DNA from: an uncultured Nocardioidaceae bacterium
GTDB lineage: Bacteria; Actinomycetota; Actinomycetes; Propionibacteriales; Nocardioidaceae
Assembly: GCA_902805845.1 (NCBI GenBank)
Contig: CADCUI010000064.1
Coordinates: 20,412-84,411 of the forward strand
DNA: 64,000 bases
Reading direction: 5' to 3'
The notes beneath the pieces were generated by a model. It was not told the origin of the DNA and ran no database searches. It saw only the letters and a list, made by a program, of their open reading frames with translations. This document shows, in pieces, positions 38,063-47,612 of this stretch (positions are counted from its first letter, which is position 1; every line of letters begins with the position of its first letter). The position numbers were made by a program, and so were the translations under genes.

Positions 38063-38483
38063 ACCCTCCGACGCGCCGGAACCCCAGCGACTCGACCGTC
38101 CGCAGCGCCCGGGTGTTGAACGAGGCCACGGTGACCCGGAACGCCGGCGGCGCGAGGTGCTCCCGCCCGAAGGCCAGTCCCGCGGCGATCGCCTCACGGC
38201 CCAGCCCCTGACCGACGAGAGCGGGCCGTAGACCGCCACCGGTGTCCAGCGCAGACGCGTCGTAGTCCCACCCTGGGACCTGCCCGTCGGTGCCGAAGGA
38301 GCGGAACCCGACAAGCCGGTCCCCGACGGTGACGGCGTGGAACCCGCTGTCGATCAACGCCTGGGGTTCGGAGCCGGTCATGTCGTAGCAGTCGTAGGGC
38401 GGCGGATAGCGCCAGGTGCAGATGTCGAGCGCGTGGGCGTGGGTGAGGGGTCCGACGGCCAGCGGCCCCCCCGAGACTGTCAC
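38007..38483 (-). CDS. GNAT family N-acetyltransferase
   Basis: GLRPALVGQGLGREAIAAGLAFGREHLAPPAFRVTVASFNTRALRTVESLGFRRVGGF. Confidence 0.85.
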   Translation of the reverse strand: MTVSGGPLAVGPLTHAHALDICTWRYPPPYDCYDMTGSEPQALIDSGFHAVTVGDRLVGFRSFGTDGQVPGWDYDASALDTGGGLRPALVGQGLGREAIAAGLAFGREHLAPPAFRVTVASFNTRALRTVESLGFRRVGGFTATRDGRSFEVLVRPEA

Positions 38484-39445
38484 GTCGACGCTTCCTTCCC
38501 GACGGCTGGTGCGGCAGCGGTGCCGCGGTCCGGAGGGCGGCGGCGGGTGACTGCCACGCCCAGCAGGCACAGGGCCCCTCCGACGTACGCCAGTGTCGGC
38601 GGCGCCTCCGACAGGACCAGCCAGCTGAGCAGGACAGTGATCGGCGGCACCAGGTAGGTGGTGACGCTGAGGTTCCCCGCGCTCATGTGCTTGAGCGCGA
38701 CAGCGTACGTCGAGAACGCCACCGCGGTCGGGAACAGCCCGAGGTACACCACCCACCACAGGTCCACGGCGCTCGCCGACCCCACCGAGTCCAGGAGGGA
38801 CCCGGTGAACGGGAGGCAGGAGAGCGTGCCGACGGTGCAGGCGATCCACGTCACCTGGATGGCCGGGAGCCGGGCGACCAGAGGCTTCTGCACCACCAGG
38901 CTGACGGCGTACGCCGCGGCCGCGACGAGGCAGAGCGCCACACCGACGACGTCTCGCCCCGCGTCCTCCGACGTGGCGCTGGCGATCACCACGACCCCGA
39001 GGAACGCCACCAGCAGTCCCACGCCGAGCGCGAGGGTCGGCCGCTCATGCAGGAAGACCGCCGCGAGCATCGCGACCAGCACGGGAGCGAGCTGGATCAG
39101 CATGGCGGCCGTGCCCGCGTCCACGCGGCGCTCACCTGCGTTGAGAGCCACGTTGTAGAGCCCGAACCAGAGCACGCCGATGACGACCAACCTGCCCCAG
39201 TCCGGACGGGACGGCCCTCGCCAGCCACCGCGGGCGACGAGGACCGCTCCGAGCGCCAGTGAGGCGACCAGCAGCCGGCCGAGCGACAGCGCTCCGGGGG
39301 AGAAGGACTCACCGAGGTGCCGGATCGCCACGAACGCCGACGCCCACAGCACGAGGGTCACGGCGACCGCGGCCAAGGGCAGGACCGGTGGCTGGCGCTC
39401 AGCCGTGGTCGGACTCCAACGCCGTGATGGCCTCGTGCAGGGCAA
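38480..39445 (-). CDS. EamA/DMT family transporter
   Basis: VTLVLWASAFVAIRHLGESFSPGALSLGRLLVASLAL; VSLVVQKPLVARLPAIQVTW; 10 TM pattern. Exact start uncertain. Confidence 0.86.
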   Translation of the reverse strand: MPCTRPSRRWSPTTAERQPPVLPLAAVAVTLVLWASAFVAIRHLGESFSPGALSLGRLLVASLALGAVLVARGGWRGPSRPDWGRLVVIGVLWFGLYNVALNAGERRVDAGTAAMLIQLAPVLVAMLAAVFLHERPTLALGVGLLVAFLGVVVIASATSEDAGRDVVGVALCLVAAAAYAVSLVVQKPLVARLPAIQVTWIACTVGTLSCLPFTGSLLDSVGSASAVDLWWVVYLGLFPTAVAFSTYAVALKHMSAGNLSVTTYLVPPITVLLSWLVLSEAPPTLAYVGGALCLLGVAVTRRRPPDRGTAAAPAVGKEAST

Positions 39446-40283
39446 GGGTGCGGCGGGCGGACTCGACGTGCAGGTTCTCGACCATGCGGCCGTTGTAGGT
39501 CACGACTCCCGCGCCGCGCCCCTCGTCCCATGCGTGCAGCACCCCGCGAGCGTCCTCGACGGCCCGCTCCGACGGCGCGAAGGCCTCGTTCGCGCCCGCC
39601 ACCTGACCCGGGTGGATCAGCGTCTTCCCGTCGAACCCCATCTCCCGCCCCTGGCGGCACTCGGCGAGGAAACCGTCGGTGTCCTTGACGTTGTTGTAGA
39701 CGCCGTCGACGACCGCCTTCCCGGTGGCCCGGGCGGCGAGGAGGACGAGGCCGAGACCGGTCACGAGGGGCCCTCGACCGGGCACGTGCTCGGCGTTCAG
39801 CTCCTTCGCCAGGTCGTTGGTTCCCATGACCAGCACGGTGAGGATGTCGGAGGCGGAGGCGATCTCCTCGGCGTGCAGCATGGCGTACGGCGTCTCGATC
39901 ATCGCCCAGAGCCGGGTCTGGGGGAGCGCGCCGTGGCGCGACATGGTCTCGACGAGGTCGAGCACCGCCTGTGCGCTGCTCACCTTCGGCACCACGATGG
40001 CGTCCGGACCAGCCGCACAAGCCGCCTCCATGTCCTCGGCGTGCCACTCGGTGTCCATGCCGTTGACGCGGATCGTGAGCTCGCGCCGCCCGTACGCGCC
40101 CGAGGACGCCGCCCCGCACGCGTTGTCCCGGGCCCCGGACTTCGCGTCGGGGGCGACGGCGTCCTCCAGGTCCAGGATCAGCGCGTCGGCCGGCAGCGTC
40201 TTGGCCTTCTCCAGCGCTCGCTCGTTCGAGGCGGGCAGGTAGAGGACCGAGCGGCGGGGACGGAAGACGCTGTCGCCGCTCAT
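39399..40283 (-). CDS. HpcH/HpaI aldolase / citrate lyase beta-like (CitE/CLYBL-type) acyl-CoA lyase
   Basis: [67 protein letters not shown]. Confidence 0.88.
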   Translation of the reverse strand: MSGDSVFRPRRSVLYLPASNERALEKAKTLPADALILDLEDAVAPDAKSGARDNACGAASSGAYGRRELTIRVNGMDTEWHAEDMEAACAAGPDAIVVPKVSSAQAVLDLVETMSRHGALPQTRLWAMIETPYAMLHAEEIASASDILTVLVMGTNDLAKELNAEHVPGRGPLVTGLGLVLLAARATGKAVVDGVYNNVKDTDGFLAECRQGREMGFDGKTLIHPGQVAGANEAFAPSERAVEDARGVLHAWDEGRGAGVVTYNGRMVENLHVESARRTLALHEAITALESDHG

Positions 40284-41368
40284 GGGTCGATCTCGAGGGC
40301 GGCGTACTGCTCGGCGAGCGCCGGGTCGACCTTCGCCAGCTGCTCGGCCAGCTCCACCATCACCAGGCACTGCTTGAGGGAGGCGTCGTCCTCCATCTTG
40401 CCGTCGAGCATCACCGCGCCGGTGCCGTCGCCCCCGTCGACCTGCAGGGCGGCCACCACCCGGCGGGCGTGGCGCACGTCGTCGACGGACGGTGAGAAGA
40501 CGCGGTGCGCGATCTCGATCTGCGTGGGGTGCAACGACCAGGCGCCGACACAGCCGAGGAGGAAGGCGTTGCGGAACTGGTCCTCGCAGGCGACGAGGTC
40601 CGCGATGTCACCGAACGGTCCGTAGTAGGGGAAGATCCCGTGTGTCGCGCAGGCGTCGACCATCCGCGCGATGGTGTAGTGCCACAGGTCCTGCTGGTAC
40701 GTCGTCCGCTGCGTCGACCGGATCGCCTCCGGGTCCGCGGACTCGGGGTCCTGCCGCACCAGGTACCCGGGGTGGCCGCCGCCGACCCGTGTCGTCTTCA
40801 TCCGCCGGTCGGCGGCGAGGTCTGCCGGGCCCAACGAGAGACCCTGCATCCGGGGGCTGGCGCCGCAGATCTCCTCGACGTTGGCCACGCCACGAGCGGT
40901 CTCGAGGATCGCGTGCACCAGCAGCGGCCGTCTCAGACCGGCCTTCGCCTCGAGCTGGGCGAGGAGCCGGTCGACGTAGTGGATGTCCTCGGCGCCCTGG
41001 ACCTTGGGGATCATCACCACGTCCAGCTTGTCGCCGATCGCGGGGACGAGCGTGGTGATGTCGTCGAGGAACCACGGCGAGTCCAGGGCGTTCACCCGGG
41101 TCCACAGCTGGGTGGCCGCGAACTCCGTCTCGCGCGCGATGCGCAGGAGTCCCTCGCGGGCAGCGACCTTGTTGTCGGCCCTCACCGCGTCCTCGAGGTT
41201 GCCGAGCAGGACGTCCGCCGTGCCGACCATGCCGGGGACCTTGGCCGCCATCTTCTCGTTCGACGGGTCGAAGAAGTGGAGGGCACGGCTGGGACGGGCG
41301 GGGATCTCGCGCAGAGGCTCCGGCGCGCCCACCGCGAGCGGTCGGAAGAAGTCCTTGGCGCTGCGCAT
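40280..41368 (-). CDS. Malyl-CoA lyase/CitE-family acyl-CoA lyase
   Basis: [18 protein letters not shown]...[85 protein letters not shown]. Confidence 0.87.
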   Translation of the reverse strand: MRSAKDFFRPLAVGAPEPLREIPARPSRALHFFDPSNEKMAAKVPGMVGTADVLLGNLEDAVRADNKVAAREGLLRIARETEFAATQLWTRVNALDSPWFLDDITTLVPAIGDKLDVVMIPKVQGAEDIHYVDRLLAQLEAKAGLRRPLLVHAILETARGVANVEEICGASPRMQGLSLGPADLAADRRMKTTRVGGGHPGYLVRQDPESADPEAIRSTQRTTYQQDLWHYTIARMVDACATHGIFPYYGPFGDIADLVACEDQFRNAFLLGCVGAWSLHPTQIEIAHRVFSPSVDDVRHARRVVAALQVDGGDGTGAVMLDGKMEDDASLKQCLVMVELAEQLAKVDPALAEQYAALEIDP

Positions 41369-41445
41369 CCCCGGACGCTAGCAGCGGGCTCGGAGGGGCT
41401 GGCACGTCCGCAGGTATGAGGTTCCCCACGACTCAGCCGGCACGG

Positions 41446-41832
41446 TCAGAGCTCCGCGTGGTCGATGACGCAGAACTCGTTGCCGTCCGGGTCACGCAGC
41501 ACGATGAAGTCGGCGTCGTCGGGATAGGGCCAGTCCGCGACACGGCTCGCGCCGAGCGCGCAGAGCCGCTCGACATGGCGCTCCTGCTCGCTGGTGTAGA
41601 GGTCGACGTGGATGCGTACGGGGGGCTCCGACGGCCTGTCGGTCAGCTGGAGCGAGAGCGGCGTACGCACGCCCTGTGGGTCGACGACCATCATGAACCC
41701 GTCGTCCCACTCCGACTCGCGGGGGCGGTACCCGAGGGCGGCTGACCAGAACTCGACCGCGCGCCGCATGTCCTGCACGTTCACGACCACCGTCGCCAGG
41801 TGGAGGTCTCCCACGTCGCCGTTGCCATCCAT
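41446..41832 (-). CDS. VOC/glyoxalase family protein
   Basis: TVVVNVQDMRRAVEFWSAALGYRPRE...FIVLRDPDGNEFCVID. Confidence 0.87.
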   Translation of the reverse strand: MDGNGDVGDLHLATVVVNVQDMRRAVEFWSAALGYRPRESEWDDGFMMVVDPQGVRTPLSLQLTDRPSEPPVRIHVDLYTSEQERHVERLCALGASRVADWPYPDDADFIVLRDPDGNEFCVIDHAEL

Positions 41833-41862
41833 GGGGACACGGTATGTCTGCCGTGCCTCACG

Positions 41863-43428
41863 TCATCCGGTGGACTCGGCAGGCGCTCGCTCCTCGTCGA
41901 CAGGTGCCGCCGGCACCTCGACCGGCGGGGTGGTCAGTGAGCAGAACCGCGTGGCCGGGCGTGCTTTCGTGACCCACCACCTGGCGCCCCTCCCGGTGGG
42001 TCGGTCGGCGCCCCGGACCGGCCCGTGGTCGGTCACGGTGAGAGCGGACATGACGGCTCCTCCGGCCAGGAGGCCGACACAGGCCCAGACGACGACCGAG
42101 AACCCGTCCAGGACCCGGTCGCTGTCCAGCAGCCCGCTCCCACCGAGCCCGCTGACCCACGGCAGCGCGGCCACCGACAACAGGGCAGCGGTCCGCGCGA
42201 CGGCGTTGTTGACGCCGCTCGCCAGCCCAGCGTGCGCGTCCGGCGCGGCGGCGAGCACCGTGGCGGTGAGCGGGCCGACGAACAGGGTGAGCCCGGCCCC
42301 GAGGAGCGTGGTCGGCGCCAGCACGTCGACGACGTAGTCGGTCTGCTGGTCCACCCGGTCGAGGAGTCCGACCGCGAGCGCACACAGGGCGAGCCCGAGC
42401 GTCATCGGGATCCGTGGGCCGACTCTGGCCATCAGCGCTCCGGCCTGCGCCGAGAAAACGAGCATGATCACGGTCGCAGGAAGGAGCGCCAGCCCCGCAG
42501 CCAGGGGCGAGAACCCGGCTCCCACCTGGAGGACCAGTCCCAGGGAGAAGAAGAGCGCACCCAGTGCGGCGTACACCGCGAGCGTGACGACGTTGGACCA
42601 CGTGAACAGCCGTGAGCGGAAGATGTCCAGCGGCAGGAGGGGGTCCGTGGCCCGCTGCTCCCGCACCAGGAACGTGGCGCCGAGCAGCACCCCCGCGGCG
42701 AGCCAGGCCAGGGCGGCCACCGCGCTCGAGCCCTCGTCGGAGAGCGCGGTGAGCCCGTAGGTGACGGCTCCGAGAGCGCCTGCGAGCAGGACCGCGCCGG
42801 ACACGTCGAGCCTGTCCCCCAGATCGGGGTCTCGTGACTCGGGCACGTGGCGACGGCTCACGACGATGACCAGGACGGCGACCGGGAGGTTGATCAGGAA
42901 CACCCACCGCCAGGACGCGACCTCCACCAGCCATCCGCCGAGGAAGGGACCCACCGCGGCGGCGGCGCCGGTGAGCCCGGACCAGGCGCCGATCGCGCGC
43001 GCCCGGTCGCCGGCGGAGAACGACGCCTGGAGGATCGCCAGGCTGCCGGGGACCACCATGGCCCCGCCGATGCCCTGGATCGCACGCGCTCCGATCAGCG
43101 TGGCCTCGTTGGGAGCGAAGCCGCACAGCGCCGAGGCGACGGCGAACACCACCACGCCGGCCGTGAAGACCGCCCTGCGCCCCAGGCGGTCGCCGAGTGA
43201 TCCACCGAGCAGCACCAGGGCGGCGAGCGTCAGGGCATAGGCGTTGACCACCCAGGTCAGTCCGGCGCTGCCGATGTCGAGGTCGCTGCCGATCCGGGGC
43301 AGCGCGATGTTGATCACGGTTGCGTCGATGTAGGTCAGCGCGGACCCGAGCACGGTGGCTGCCATGACCCAACGGCCCCGAGGGTCGCCCCAGGCGAGGG
43401 ACGCGGGGGCCGCAGCGGCGAGTGGCAC
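41863..43428 (-). CDS. DHA2-type MFS drug efflux transporter
   Basis: VLGSALTYIDATVINIALPRIGSDLDIG; GSLGDRLGRRAVFTAG; GARAIQGIGGAMVVPGSLAIL. GTG start at 43428; the ORF-track extension upstream is unsupported. Confidence 0.88.
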   Translation of the reverse strand: MPLAAAAPASLAWGDPRGRWVMAATVLGSALTYIDATVINIALPRIGSDLDIGSAGLTWVVNAYALTLAALVLLGGSLGDRLGRRAVFTAGVVVFAVASALCGFAPNEATLIGARAIQGIGGAMVVPGSLAILQASFSAGDRARAIGAWSGLTGAAAAVGPFLGGWLVEVASWRWVFLINLPVAVLVIVVSRRHVPESRDPDLGDRLDVSGAVLLAGALGAVTYGLTALSDEGSSAVAALAWLAAGVLLGATFLVREQRATDPLLPLDIFRSRLFTWSNVVTLAVYAALGALFFSLGLVLQVGAGFSPLAAGLALLPATVIMLVFSAQAGALMARVGPRIPMTLGLALCALAVGLLDRVDQQTDYVVDVLAPTTLLGAGLTLFVGPLTATVLAAAPDAHAGLASGVNNAVARTAALLSVAALPWVSGLGGSGLLDSDRVLDGFSVVVWACVGLLAGGAVMSALTVTDHGPVRGADRPTGRGARWWVTKARPATRFCSLTTPPVEVPAAPVDEERAPAESTG

Positions 43429-43464
43429 GGCTCCATAGTGGCACCGTTCGCGTAGCGTGCCGGT

Positions 43465-44481
43465 GTGCCAGGGACCGTGGACCGCGTGGACGCCTTCCAG
43501 CGCCGCAACAAGGTGGTCGGCTTTCCCCTGGCGGTGATCTACAAGTACTTCGACGACCAGGGCCCCTACCTCGCCGCGATCCTGACCTACTACACCTTCA
43601 TCGCGATCTTCCCGCTGATGCTCATCGCCTCCTCGTTGCTCGGCTTCCTGCTGCAGGGCAACCGTGATCTCCAGGAGGACCTGCTGGACTCGGCCCTGCG
43701 CCAGTTCCCCATCGTCGGCAGCCAGCTCGGCCGGCCGGAGGGCATCCGCGGCAGCGCGTCCGCCGTCGTCATCGGCTCGCTGGCGTCCCTCTACGGCATG
43801 CTCGGTCTCGGGCAGGCGGCGCAGAACGCCCTCAACGAGGTCTGGGCGGTGCCGAAGAACAGCCGGCTCAACCCCTTCGTCGGGCGGGCGAGGAGCCTTC
43901 TCATGCTTGCGCTCGCGGGAGTCACCGTCGTCACGATCACGGCCCTGTCCGGGTTCGCGAGCAACCTCGACGCCCTGGGACTGGGCCTGGACGAGTGGTT
44001 GCGCTGGCTGGGGACGCTCCTCTCGCTCGCGCTCACGGCCACGGTGCTGAGCCTCATGATGCGCTTCACCACGACCCGGCGGCCGTCGTTCCGGACCTCG
44101 CTGCCCGGTGGCCTCGTCATCGCGGTCCTGTGGCACGGGCTCCAGCTGGTCGGCGGGGAGTACGTGCGCAGGGTGATCACCGTGGCGAACGAGATGAACG
44201 GCGTGTTCGCGCTGGTCCTGGGACTGTTCGCGCTGATCTATCTCGCGTCGACGTTCGCCGTGCTCGGACTCGAGGTCAACGTCGTCGCCGACCGGCGCCT
44301 CTATCCGCGAGCGCTGCTGACGCCGTTCACCGACGCCGTCGACCTGACCGACGCCGACCGACGGGCCTATGACAGCTACGCGAAGGCGCAGCGGCACAAG
44401 GGTTTCGAGGAGGTCGTCGTGCGGTTCCGCGACCACGAGCGGCCCGGTGACGAGTCACCGGTCGAGCGACCGGGCGAGTGA
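43465..44481 (+). CDS. YihY/BrkB (UPF0761) family membrane protein
   Basis: YLAAILTYYTFIAIFPLMLIASSLLGF; NALNEVWAVPKNSR; MNGVFALVLGLFALIYLASTFAVLGLEVN. Confidence 0.88.
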   Translation: MPGTVDRVDAFQRRNKVVGFPLAVIYKYFDDQGPYLAAILTYYTFIAIFPLMLIASSLLGFLLQGNRDLQEDLLDSALRQFPIVGSQLGRPEGIRGSASAVVIGSLASLYGMLGLGQAAQNALNEVWAVPKNSRLNPFVGRARSLLMLALAGVTVVTITALSGFASNLDALGLGLDEWLRWLGTLLSLALTATVLSLMMRFTTTRRPSFRTSLPGGLVIAVLWHGLQLVGGEYVRRVITVANEMNGVFALVLGLFALIYLASTFAVLGLEVNVVADRRLYPRALLTPFTDAVDLTDADRRAYDSYAKAQRHKGFEEVVVRFRDHERPGDESPVERPGE

Positions 44482-44498
44482 CCGGTCGAGTGACCGGT
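44451..44498 (+). repeat. Four tandem copies of a 12-bp unit (consensus CGAGTGACCGGT) spanning the brkB-like stop codon
   Basis: cgagtcaccggt / cgagcgaccggg / cgagtgaccggt / cgagtgaccggt; the TGA in copy 3 is the stop codon (44479-44481). Confidence 0.9.
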
Positions 44499-44545
44499 CG
44501 GGAAAACCGGTTGGCGGCCTGACGCCTGACCGGCACGCTAGCGGG

Positions 44546-45532
44546 ATGGACTTCATCGACCTGCGGCCGGAGGACCTCACCACGGTGACCTCCGCCGTCG
44601 AGCTCGTGAACGCCGCCCAGGCCGTCGACTCGCCCTGGGAGCACTCCACGACGGTGGTCGGCATGGTGGGGCGGATGCGCTACGGCTGGGACCTCGAGCC
44701 GGGACGCCGCCTCGCCGGCGTGGTCGACGGACGCGTGGTGACGCTCGGCGTCGTGGAAACCAGCGAGTGGGACAATCTCGACCTCGCATGGCTCGGCGTC
44801 ACCGTCCACCCGGACGCCCGTCGCCGAGGACACGGCACCGGAATGCTCGAGCGGCTGGTCGCGATGGCAACCGAGATGGGTCGCCCCAAGCTGGGTACCG
44901 ACGCGTGGGACGGCACACCGGGCGTGCCGTTCGCCGAGAAGCACGGCTTCGTGAAGAAGTCCCAGGCGATCAACCGCCGGCAGCATCTGGCCGAGGTCGC
45001 CTTCGACCGCGTGGAGAAGCTGCACGACGAGGCGCGCACGGCTGCTGCGGCGTACGAGCTGGTGCGGGTCCTCGGCCGCACGCCCGACGACCTGCTGCCC
45101 GCCGTTGCCGAGATGAGCGCGTCGATCAACGACGCACCGCTCGACGACCTCGAGATCGAGGACGAGAACTTCGCGCCGGAACGGATCCGCAACTACGAGA
45201 CGGCGCAGCTGTCGCGTGGCCAGCGGCTCTACCGGCTGGTCGCCCGCCACCGGGAGACTGGGGCGCTTGCCGGTCACACGGTGGTCGCCGTCGAGGAGGA
45301 GCGGCCGACGATCGGCGACCAGCACGACACGTCCGTCGTAGCCGACCACCGCGGTCACCGGTTGGGCCTGTTCCTGAAGAGCGGGATGAACCTGTGGCTG
45401 CGCGAGGCCGAGCCCCAGCTGGAGACCATCGACACCTGGAACGCGGAGTCGAACGACCGGATGATCGGGGTGAACGAGGAGCTCGGCTACCGGGCGATGG
45501 GGCGGGTGCTGGAGTTCCAGCGCACGGCCTGA
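44546..45532 (+). CDS. GNAT family N-acetyltransferase (tandem GNAT domains)
   Basis: LGVTVHPDARRRGHGTGMLERLV and VVADHRGHRLGLFLKSGMNLWLREAEPQLETIDTWNAESNDRMIGVNEELGYRAMG. Confidence 0.87.
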   Translation: MDFIDLRPEDLTTVTSAVELVNAAQAVDSPWEHSTTVVGMVGRMRYGWDLEPGRRLAGVVDGRVVTLGVVETSEWDNLDLAWLGVTVHPDARRRGHGTGMLERLVAMATEMGRPKLGTDAWDGTPGVPFAEKHGFVKKSQAINRRQHLAEVAFDRVEKLHDEARTAAAAYELVRVLGRTPDDLLPAVAEMSASINDAPLDDLEIEDENFAPERIRNYETAQLSRGQRLYRLVARHRETGALAGHTVVAVEEERPTIGDQHDTSVVADHRGHRLGLFLKSGMNLWLREAEPQLETIDTWNAESNDRMIGVNEELGYRAMGRVLEFQRTA

Positions 45533-45538
45533 TCCGTG

Positions 45539-45620
45539 CCGAGCCGCCCTCGGTGTCTGGCCGAGCCGCCCTCGGTGTCTGGCCGAGCCGCCCTCGGTGT
45601 CTGGCCGAGCCGCCCTCGGT
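45539..45620 (+). repeat. ~3.7 tandem copies of 22-bp CCGAGCCGCCCTCGGTGTCTGG (family B), 6 nt after the GNAT stop
   Basis: Exact copies at 45539, 45561 and 45583, partial at 45605. Confidence 0.95.
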
Positions 45621-45638
45621 GCAGGTCCCGCCGTCGGC

Positions 45639-46631
45639 TCAGCCGGAGACCTGGGCACGATGCGGCAGCCCAGGGTCGGCGTACGCCGGCTCGTGCGACC
45701 CGGCGCGGCAGGCCTCCAGCTGCGCACACACGGCCGCCCCGAAGAAGAAGGCGTTCGCCGTGATCAGCGACCACAGCAGGAGTGCGAACACGCCGCCGAG
45801 CGGTCCGTAGGTGCTTCCGAACGAGTCGCTGAGCTGGACGTAGGCGGCGAGCAGTCCGGTCGCCAGCATCGTCAGCGTGACCGCGATGCCGGACCCGAGC
45901 GCCAACCAGCTCAGCGTGGGCTGGCGTCGTCGAGGTGCGTGGTCGAGCAGCACCGCGATGACGAAGACCAGCAGGAGAAGCCCGACCGGCCAGCGTCCGT
46001 CGTTCCACCAGGTGACTGTGGTTTCGCTCCAGCCGTAGTTCTCGGCCATCGCGTCGGCGAACGGGCCTCCAGCCACCAGGAGCAGGAACCCCAGACCCAT
46101 CGCCGGCGCAAGCACGGCGGTCAGGACCGCCGCGCGGCCGTACTTGGGCAGCGCGCGACGGTCACGGCGGATGCCGTAGATGCGATTCAGCCCCCGCTCC
46201 ACCTGGGCCATCGCGGTCGTCATGGAGAGCAGGGCGAAGGCGAGTCCGAATCCGAGGGCCAGCTCACCCGCCTCCTCGCTCGACGAGCCGCCTGTCACGG
46301 CCTCGGCGAGGGCGTCCTGCCCGGCCGAACCAGGTGAGACTGCCTCGATCGTCGAAGCGAGAACCCGCGCCGGACGCTCCTCGTCGATGTCGGCGGCCAG
46401 CCCGGTCAGCGCCAGGAAGAACGGCACGACGGCCAACGCCGCTTGAAGGGCGAGCGCCCGGCTGTTGGTGAAGCCGTCGCCGTAGCGGTAGCGCACGAAG
46501 GAGTCGACCACGAGGCGTCGTACGCCGATCCTGCGGGCACTGTGCCAAGCGTCCTCGGCGTCGAGCTCGTCACCGTCCATCTCCACGGTGACGGGGACCG
46601 TCCGAGCAGTGGTCACGGGGGAGTGTGACAC
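45639..46631 (-). CDS. YihY/BrkB family membrane protein
   Basis: SRALALQAALAVVPFFLALTGLAADI; QVERGLNRIYGIRRDRRALPKYGRAAVLT; GGVFALLLWSLITANAFFFGAAVCAQLE. Confidence 0.83.
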   Translation of the reverse strand: MSHSPVTTARTVPVTVEMDGDELDAEDAWHSARRIGVRRLVVDSFVRYRYGDGFTNSRALALQAALAVVPFFLALTGLAADIDEERPARVLASTIEAVSPGSAGQDALAEAVTGGSSSEEAGELALGFGLAFALLSMTTAMAQVERGLNRIYGIRRDRRALPKYGRAAVLTAVLAPAMGLGFLLLVAGGPFADAMAENYGWSETTVTWWNDGRWPVGLLLLVFVIAVLLDHAPRRRQPTLSWLALGSGIAVTLTMLATGLLAAYVQLSDSFGSTYGPLGGVFALLLWSLITANAFFFGAAVCAQLEACRAGSHEPAYADPGLPHRAQVSG

Positions 46632-46689
46632 GGGGAGCCACCCGGCCGTCAGGTTCGGCGGGCGTCAGCGCCGTTCCGTCCCGCATGAG

Positions 46690-46776
46690 GGGCGGCTCGC
46701 CCGGACATTGTGGGCGGCTCGCCCGGACATTGTGGGCGGCTCGAGCAGACATCGTGGGCGGCTCGGCGGAGGGGGT
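46690..46776 (-). repeat. Four tandem copies of a 22-bp family B unit (plus-strand GGGCGGCTCGCCCGGACATTGT), downstream of map in its sense orientation
   Basis: GGGCGGCTC recurs at 46690, 46712, 46734 and 46756 (exact period 22). Reverse complement CGAGCCGCCCacaaTGTCcGG matches the 45539 unit CGAGCCGCCCtcggTGTCtGG. Confidence 0.92.
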
Positions 46777-46779
46777 GGA

Positions 46780-47547
46780 TCAGTTGCGGGAGGTGAGGAC
46801 CAGTGGCCCGTCCTCGGTGATCGCGATCGTGTGCTCCATGTGCGCGCCGCGCGACCCGTCCGCACTGCGGAGCGTCCACCCGTCGCGGTCGGTGTAGATC
46901 TGGTCCGTGCCGTGCAGGAACCACGGCTCGATCGCAATCACCAGGCCCGGGCGCAACGGGTAACCCCGTCCGGCGCGGCCGTCGTTGGGCACGTGCGGGT
47001 CACCGTGCATGGTCCTCCCCACGCCGTGGCCACCGAACTGGGTGTTGATCGTGTAGCCGTCGCCCCGCGCCACCGTGGCGATGGCCGCCGAGATGTCACC
47101 GATCTTCCGGCCCGCCTCGGCGGCCGCGATGCCGGCCTCCAGCGCCCGGGTGGTGGTCTCGATCAGCCGGACGTCCTCGGGCCGCGGCGCGCCGACGACC
47201 ACGCTGAGGGCGGAGTCCGAGACCCAGCCGTCGACCGACGCAGCGAAGTCGACACTGAGCAAGTCGCCGTCCCGGAGGACGTAGTCGTGGGGGAGGCCGT
47301 GCAGCACGGCGTCGTTGACCGACGTGCAGAGCACCTTGCCGAAGGGGCTGGCTCCGAACGACGGGTGGTAGTCGATGTAGCACGACTCCGCCCCGCGCGC
47401 CCGGATCATCTCGTGCGCGAGGGCGTCGAGCTCGAGGAGGTTGACTCCCACGTCGGCCGCCTGCGACAGCGCGGTGATGACCTCCGCCACGAAGCGCCCC
47501 GCCGGACGCATCTGCTCGATCTCGGTGGGGGTGCGTAGCTCGATCAT
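46780..47547 (-). CDS. map: Methionine aminopeptidase, type I
   Basis: MIELRTPTEIEQMRPAGRFVAEVI; GDLLSVDFAASVDGWVSDSALSVVVG; FGGHGVGRTMHGDPHVPN; EPWF. Confidence 0.94.
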   Translation of the reverse strand: MIELRTPTEIEQMRPAGRFVAEVITALSQAADVGVNLLELDALAHEMIRARGAESCYIDYHPSFGASPFGKVLCTSVNDAVLHGLPHDYVLRDGDLLSVDFAASVDGWVSDSALSVVVGAPRPEDVRLIETTTRALEAGIAAAEAGRKIGDISAAIATVARGDGYTINTQFGGHGVGRTMHGDPHVPNDGRAGRGYPLRPGLVIAIEPWFLHGTDQIYTDRDGWTLRSADGSRGAHMEHTIAITEDGPLVLTSRN

Positions 47548-47612
47548 GAGGCCGTCAGGCTATCGGGAGGGCGGGCCTCGGCGTACGGCGGTCGGCCGGT
47601 GACGACGTCAAC

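Noticed and set aside
43429-44436. N-terminal extension of the minus-strand MFS ORF (41863..44436)
   Set aside because: The extension is antisense to the brkB gene; GTG at 43428 begins the MFS N-terminus.
45539-45620. Possible CRISPR or IS terminal repeats
   Set aside because: 22-bp contiguous tandem units without spacers; no transposase between the two family B arrays, only a brkB-like gene.
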